NCBI GenBank assembly: GCA_028554755.1
Contig: JAPTOF010000009.1
Span: 12,501,501-12,565,500 of the forward strand
DNA: 64,000 nt
Direction: 5' to 3'
From: Cordia subcordata
Lineage: Eukaryota > Streptophyta > Magnoliopsida > Boraginales > Cordiaceae
In this document: positions 58,832-64,000 of the stretch, in pieces
Position numbering within the stretch: the first letter of the stretch is position 1
Layout of the letters: the number at the start of each line of letters is the position of its first letter
Program-made: the position numbers and the translations under genes
Notes under the pieces: generated by a model
The model's database searches: none
Told to the model about the DNA's origin: nothing
Seen by the model: only the letters and a program-made list of their open reading frames with translations

Positions 58832-60361
58832 TGTTGGGAAAATTGAGCCTATCTATGTACACACACCAATGTGGAGCAAAAAACACATCCAAATTATATG
58901 TAATATTTTTAACGTGGTTCGCCCCTCTATTTACGTATATAATCTTCATTTGGAATAAATTTCACTATTTAACAATAATAGGTTACACATGGTGATGACT
59001 TTTTGCATGGTTAGAAAAGTTTAAAACCTCCTCCACAAAGTTCTTGCAATGGCTCTATCCTCAACTGGATTAGAACCAACTTAAGACACTCTAGATACTC
59101 TCAAACTCTCTTACCACACCCCCAAATGATGTGTGGCCCTAAGACACACTAAATACAAACTATAAGATCCTGTATTTATAGGAGAGAAATCCTTCCTCCC
59201 TAAGATTTCTCCTACATTATTTAAGCAGCTCATAATTGGTAACAAAATTAATTATATTGTCTTTTGTAGAAGTTTCTTAACTTGTATGGGTTTGGACTTT
59301 GAGTCATAACCTAATAAATTACTCCTTTGGCAAAAAGTCTGAAGCTTCTTTGCTGCAACTAGAACCTCTGCACAATCTCTATGCTGGAGCACTTACTTGA
59401 CAGCACTCTTCATGGCAATGGCTACAACATATCTCAATAGGTTCATGGAATCATTACCAACATCCACCTCCATGCCATCTACTTCTCAAGGTTGTTCATG
59501 TCCTCTCTCAATACTAAGCATTTCGGACGTGGTCTTCTTTCTATTAGTCGCCTGGCTAGGACTTTGATTGTTTAGTTATGCAGACTCTCTTCGCATGACT
59601 TTTCCCTCCAACTGAACCTTTTTCAACCAGTCTACTTATCCAAGCTTCTCTCCACTAGAAGTTTGATCACTACTTGGATGAATGTGTTTGCTTGCTCAAT
59701 GCTTCAAAAACTTTTGCACAATTCCATCACAAATATATCGTTTTACCCAAATTCAACGCTTACACTGGATACATCAAGAATTTGGAAAACGAACCTCAAA
59801 AAATAAACTCAAGATGTTGAAAAACGATAGAAACACCCTCAATGAATGCGGTCAACCGCTTCTTGGGAAAATTGAGCCTACCATGTGCACACACCAATGC
59901 AGAGCGGAAAAACACACACAAAGACCACGCGATATTTTTTAATGTAGTTCAGCCTTTGCCTATGTCCATGATCCTCCTCTGGGATAAATTTTACTATTCA
60001 ACAATAATGGGTTACACACGGTAATGACTTTTTGCAGGATTAGAAAAGTCTAAACCCTCTCCCACAAAGTTTTTATAATGGCTTAAACCTCAACAGGACT
60101 AAAACGAATGTAGGGCATTTCAGTTGATCTTAGGCTCTCTCACCTACACTTTCTTATGAGGTATGGCCCTAAAGCACACTCCTAATGCACATGAAATACA
60201 AGCTACAAGACTAAATTTTCTATAGGAAAGAAATCCTTGCTCCCTACCATTTCTCCTACACTATTTAGGCATCTCATAATTTGGTAATACAATTAATTAT
60301 ATTGTGTATTCTACAAGTTTTCTAACTTGTATGGATTTGAACTTTAAATCGCAACCTAACA
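58832..60361. mobile_element. Small non-autonomous LTR retroelement (TRIM-like)
   Basis: Direct repeats 58832-59316 and 59861-60361 (about 485 and 501 bp) are clearly homologous throughout (GGGAAAATTGAGCCTA, ATGACTTTTTGCA, TTTCTCCTACA). The outer edges are TGTTGGG...CCTAACA, a TG...CA pair, and the element is flanked by perfect 5-bp duplications GTTAA (58827-58831, 60362-60366). The 544-bp interior has no gag or pol and no primer-binding site I could identify. The inner edges have lost TG/CA (ATA at 59316, TC at 59861), so it is not recent. Confidence 0.85.
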
Positions 60362-60366
60362 GTTAA

Positions 60367-61162
60367 TATATGCGTATATGTATATTTGTATGTGTATATA
60401 TAATTATATATACATATATATGCATATATATGTATATACAATAATGTATTCGTGTTATTTTTGTGTAAGATATTTTGTTAAAATTTTTTAATAATATTTG
60501 AGTGAAAAATTTTAAATATTCCACCATCCAATACTTAAAACCTGGCTCCCACTGTCTGCACGTGAACGAACCAAAATCCATGATATCAGATGGGGCATCT
60601 CTCTACTCTCGTCTCTCTTACGTTATGCATGCGCAGCCGTGTAACCAAAACCCCGTGGTGGTTAGGGTGATAACTTTGACTCAGTTCCTGCAAGTGGTTG
60701 CTGCCTAGCGTCACACGGTACTATTATTTGTTTTATTTGTTTGTTGTGCTATTTAGTTCTTTTTCCCCTCAAATATGCATATTTTTTTGTTTTCTTATTT
60801 ATATTTTAAAATGTTAGCTCATTGAGTAAAAATGAGCATGATATATTCTTGAATTAAAGTCAGTATTTGTATGTAATCTTTGATATTAATCTATATAACT
60901 AAATATATTTTACTCTTGAATTGGAATCAACACGATATATGTTGTAGCTTAATATGAGTCAGTATAATGAGTTGTTTTTTTAAATTTTTTTTCATATTTT
61001 AAAATTTTTAAAATTTTAGTATTATTTTTATTGTAGACGTTTCTATTAAATTATCTGTCTACTACTTTTTGTTTTGCATTTAAGGAGAAAAAAAGAAAAA
61101 ACTTGTCAACATATGGTCTCATTTGGTAAAGTCTGACATTATAGAAAATGTATGGGTATTAA
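60367..61162. other. Intergenic DNA, no gene
   Basis: A TATATG-type simple repeat lies at 60368-60440. 60557-60640 resembles the spacer of the tandem duplication at 57517-57580. The rest is AT-rich. Confidence 0.6.
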
Positions 61163-61882
61163 GGGCCTGTTCGGCAAATTTAGCTGTTGGAGTAACTGAT
61201 AGCTGTTGTATTTTAGCTGTTAGCAGATAGTTATTTAACTAGCTGATTGAACAAAATATGTTCAGTAAAATTAGCTGTTAGATTAGCTGATGAATGTTAA
61301 ATGACATAAAAGGACATTGATATCATATTATTATTATTATTGTTATTATGATAATTGTAATTACTATTACTATTATAGGAATAAGATAATATATTTCATA
61401 ATTAGATATTTATTTTCATAATCATATTTTAATATTAAAGTATAACTAATTTTTTGACAAAACATTTATATCAATATTACAAAAATTAATTTTAATAGAT
61501 TCAAAATTATTTTGTTAAAAAAATGTACTAATAAAACTTATGCTTTTAGTAATGTTGATTATATAGAAATTGAAATTCAATTTTATATTATTTCTTATTT
61601 ATATTTGTGAAAGAAAAGATAAAACTATAGAAAGAGATTGGAAAAAGAATAGAAAAATAAAAAAATGCAAAAGGGTAAATTGACAAAAAAAACATAAAAA
61701 GCTAAAAGCTACCTGAAACGCTAAAATTTTGAGCTTTTGAGAAACGCTAGTTGAAACGTTAAAAGTTACCTAAAAAGTTATTTGAAACGCTAGTTTATCG
61801 AACAATAATAATTTAGCAAAATAGTGTTTTGATCAGTTAAAACGCTAAACGCTATTTGAAAAGTTATTGCCGAATACGCACT
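61163..61882. mobile_element. hAT-type non-autonomous element (0.72 kb)
   Basis: The left end AGGGCCTGTTCGGCAAATTT and the reversed right end TAGTGCGTATTCGGCAATAA are inverted. Subterminal TTAGCTGTT (left) and AACGCTA (right) motifs recur many times. No transposase. Confidence 0.75.
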
Positions 61883-62276
61883 AAAACCTTAGTAAAAAGT
61901 TTAGAGTTTAGGTTGGAGAAAACGGCAATCGCCCTATTAGAAAATGATAAGATGCACGTAACATGCAATAAAGACCAGTTCCACTCAATAAAGTAAAAAC
62001 CTATTTTAATTTGGTTAAAGAGATAAAACCCATGATCTGTATTTCAATAACGTACAATTATGCTTCGCCAAAAAAAAAAAGAAAGTACAATTATGTTCAT
62101 CTTGGGTCCCAATTGCCACTATGCTAGTTTTTGTTGTCTTAACCAAGGTTAAAACTTCAAAGTCGCGTTAAATAGTTTGAGAACAAGGAAATCCTTGCGA
62201 ATGGAAACGGATTGACTGTTTTCTAGGACATGTTAGAGTGACAGTAACATAGGCTAAATTGCTATGAACTGCTTAT
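61883..62276. other. Intergenic DNA, nothing recognised
   Basis: Nearly 400 bases without an open frame, repeat or motif I can identify. Confidence 0.6.
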
Positions 62277-62572
62277 GATCTAATCCCTCAATGATAAAAA
62301 TTCTCCCCTGTGATCATCAAAATTAAGTATACGCCCCCTTTATCCAAACTATCATCATTTTTAATAGACAATTGAAAATAAGTACGTACGTCCCTTATGG
62401 TCTTTTAAAAATGCATCGAGCCTTCTATGTTACAAAGATCAATTTGTTATTTTAGTTCACAATATGTTAAAAATGACAATTTGTTGGATGGATAGGGGAA
62501 AGGGGCTTATACTTATTTCCAATGACTACAGGGGGATTGTGACTTGTGACTGCCACGGGAGTCCAATGCACC
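62277..62572. mobile_element. Short MULE-like MITE
   Basis: The left end has TCTCCCCTGTGATCATCAAA and AAGTATACGCCCCCTTT. The reversed right end has ATCCCCCTGTAGTCATTGGA and AAGTATAAGCCCCTTTCC. The arms are about 80 bases long and there is no coding sequence. Confidence 0.65.
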
Positions 62573-62579
62573 TTTTTTA

Positions 62580-63545
62580 GAGTAAAATTCCCTATGTTTT
62601 GTGAAAGTTCCATAAAACTCTTTATGTTTTTAAAGCTCAATGATACCTTTATGTTTAAAAATTATTGAACACTAGCCCTTGCCATTAGTTTTTTCGTTAA
62701 AGTTAATGGAAAGTCTATATTGGTGTAAATTCCCCCATCTGATTTTGAAAATAATGTAAATTCCCCCTCTAGTTTAAAATAAGGTGTATATACACCAGTT
62801 GTAGAGTAAAAATAAAAATTATATCTCCTAAATTCTTAAAGTATTCCTATCCCATTATTCTATCTAGGGCTAATTCTAAACGTTCTCTTCAATTTGGTTA
62901 AGAATTCCTAAAAATTAATTGAGTGACCAATTCAATTAAAAGCATTATGCATGAAATATAATAATCACTTAAATAAATAAATTAACTGATATCAAGTTAA
63001 CATGAGATAATTAAAAGTACACTGTATGATCAATTGCAACCTTAGATACTAAATTTAGTTCATAACTAAGACATAGAATGTAAAAATATAACTGAAGCAT
63101 ATTAAAATAATTAAAAACAAAAACATGAATTTAGAGCATAAAATTAAAATTTAATTCTAAAACTGAAATATAAACTAAAAACTAGCGTTAAATTCTAAAG
63201 CAATAGTTTAAATCTAAAGTAAATTTTAATACTAAAATTGAAAATAATTTAGGAGATATAATTTTTATTATTGAAAATAATTTAGGAGATATAATTTTTA
63301 TTTTCACCTTATAGTTGGTATATTTACACCTTATCTCAAACTAGAGGGGAGAATTTGTATCATTTTTAAAATTAGAGAAAAAAATTTGCACCAATTTAAC
63401 AAATTTCCTTTAACTCTAACAGAATTATTAATCACAGGGGCAAATGTGCAATGTTTTCTAGATCATAGAGGATATTAGTGAGTTTTCATATCATAGCTAG
63501 GGAGTTTTATGCAATTTTCATAAAGTATAGAAGGTAATTAAAATA
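62580..63545. mobile_element. Long-inverted-repeat (MULE/foldback-type) element
   Basis: Arms of about 280 bases pair imperfectly. The left runs from GTAAAATTCCCTATGTTTTG through ACCTTATTTTAAACTAGAGG (read reversed) to AATTATATCTCCTAAAT at about 62836. The right runs inward from about 63545 with TTCTATACTTTATGAAAATT, then CAAACTAGAGGGGAGAATTT. A 33-bp unit (ATTGAAAATAATTTAGGAGA) is directly duplicated at about 63237-63301. No coding sequence. Confidence 0.7.
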
Positions 63546-64000
63546 TTTTTTAATCTTTAGACAAATCACAAGAGAGTCCATAATAATTCACTCAATAACA
63601 TATGGTACTATTTCTTGTTACCATTTTGAAATAATAACTATTTTTGAAAAAACTTACTGGAGTCTGATTATTTTTTTAAAATGACAACTATTTTAGAAAT
63701 TTACTTAATTTGAGAATCCAACACTTCACCAAAGAAAAAAAAAAAGAAAAAGAAATACTATAGCCAAACTATGACAGAACAGCACGAGGAGAAATCTACA
63801 ACAGAAGCTGACACTTGGCGCAGGAAGGAGAAAATCCTCCAGTCCGGACCGCCTAAGTTTCGGCCCCTAATAAAAAAATGAGACCTACATAATTTTTTGA
63901 TTTTATTGTATGAGCGGTGGTGAGCGCAATGTCAGTTGGAAGATCAACTCCAAAAATACCAATGTAAAACTACAACGGAGAATTCATAATATAAAGAGAA
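63546..64000. other. Right edge, unassigned
   Basis: From about 63770 the composition becomes more GC-rich (GAGAAATCTACAACAGAAGC, CCAGTCCGGACCGCCTAAG). It may be the flank of a gene or element beyond the window. No open frame is recognisable. Confidence 0.4.

Noticed and set aside
1..64000. CRISPR array, operon or other prokaryotic system
   Set aside because: Introns, SINEs, Helitrons and plant-type genes show that this is plant nuclear DNA; the tandem repeats lack regular spacers.

Overview
This is plant nuclear DNA, almost certainly from a eudicot. It is AT-rich, its genes carry GT-AG introns, and the intergenic space is full of short plant transposons (Helitrons, hAT and MULE miniatures, SINEs, a LINE). 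Recognisable genes are plant-type: a papain-like cysteine protease, plant-architecture BRCA1, a BAG co-chaperone with ubiquitin-like domain, a phytocystatin, a group-A-like bZIP factor and an aromatic amino acid decarboxylase. I cannot name the species.

Layout. 1-720: last part of a cysteine protease gene (+) with a one-base frameshift at its catalytic site. 1085-7383: complete 14-exon BRCA1 (-), convergent with the protease. 7.4-18.4 kb: no gene; a MULE-like element with a very G-rich core and a run of Helitrons lying end to end. 18379-23033: four-exon BAG gene (-) whose large second intron carries a tRNA-Arg(ACG) gene on the other strand. 23-35 kb: a Helitron, then three diverged copies of one upstream-region unit; only the middle copy still has a cystatin gene (28493-28831, -). 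One copy is split by a 5'-truncated LINE with a perfect 14-bp target duplication. 35-38.4 kb: a 2-kb Helitron followed by a hAT miniature. 38645-39937: three-exon bZIP gene (-). 40-55.7 kb: no gene; hAT, SINE and MULE-like elements and minisatellites. 55720-57240: intronless aromatic amino acid decarboxylase (+), followed by a tandem duplication of its 3' flank. 58832-60361: small non-autonomous LTR element with a perfect 5-bp target duplication. 60.4-64 kb: more inverted-repeat elements and no gene.

The genes do not form a pathway and appear to be independent neighbours. Four protein-coding loci depart from their families at functional positions: the decarboxylase has Cys where the catalytic-loop Tyr (Phe in aldehyde synthases) should be; the cystatin lacks all three inhibitory segments; the bZIP has His for the invariant Arg of its basic region; and the protease is frameshifted at the active-site Cys-Trp. 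Exon joins were worked out by hand from splice signals, reading-frame continuity and family similarity; every multi-exon gene closes with total length divisible by three.
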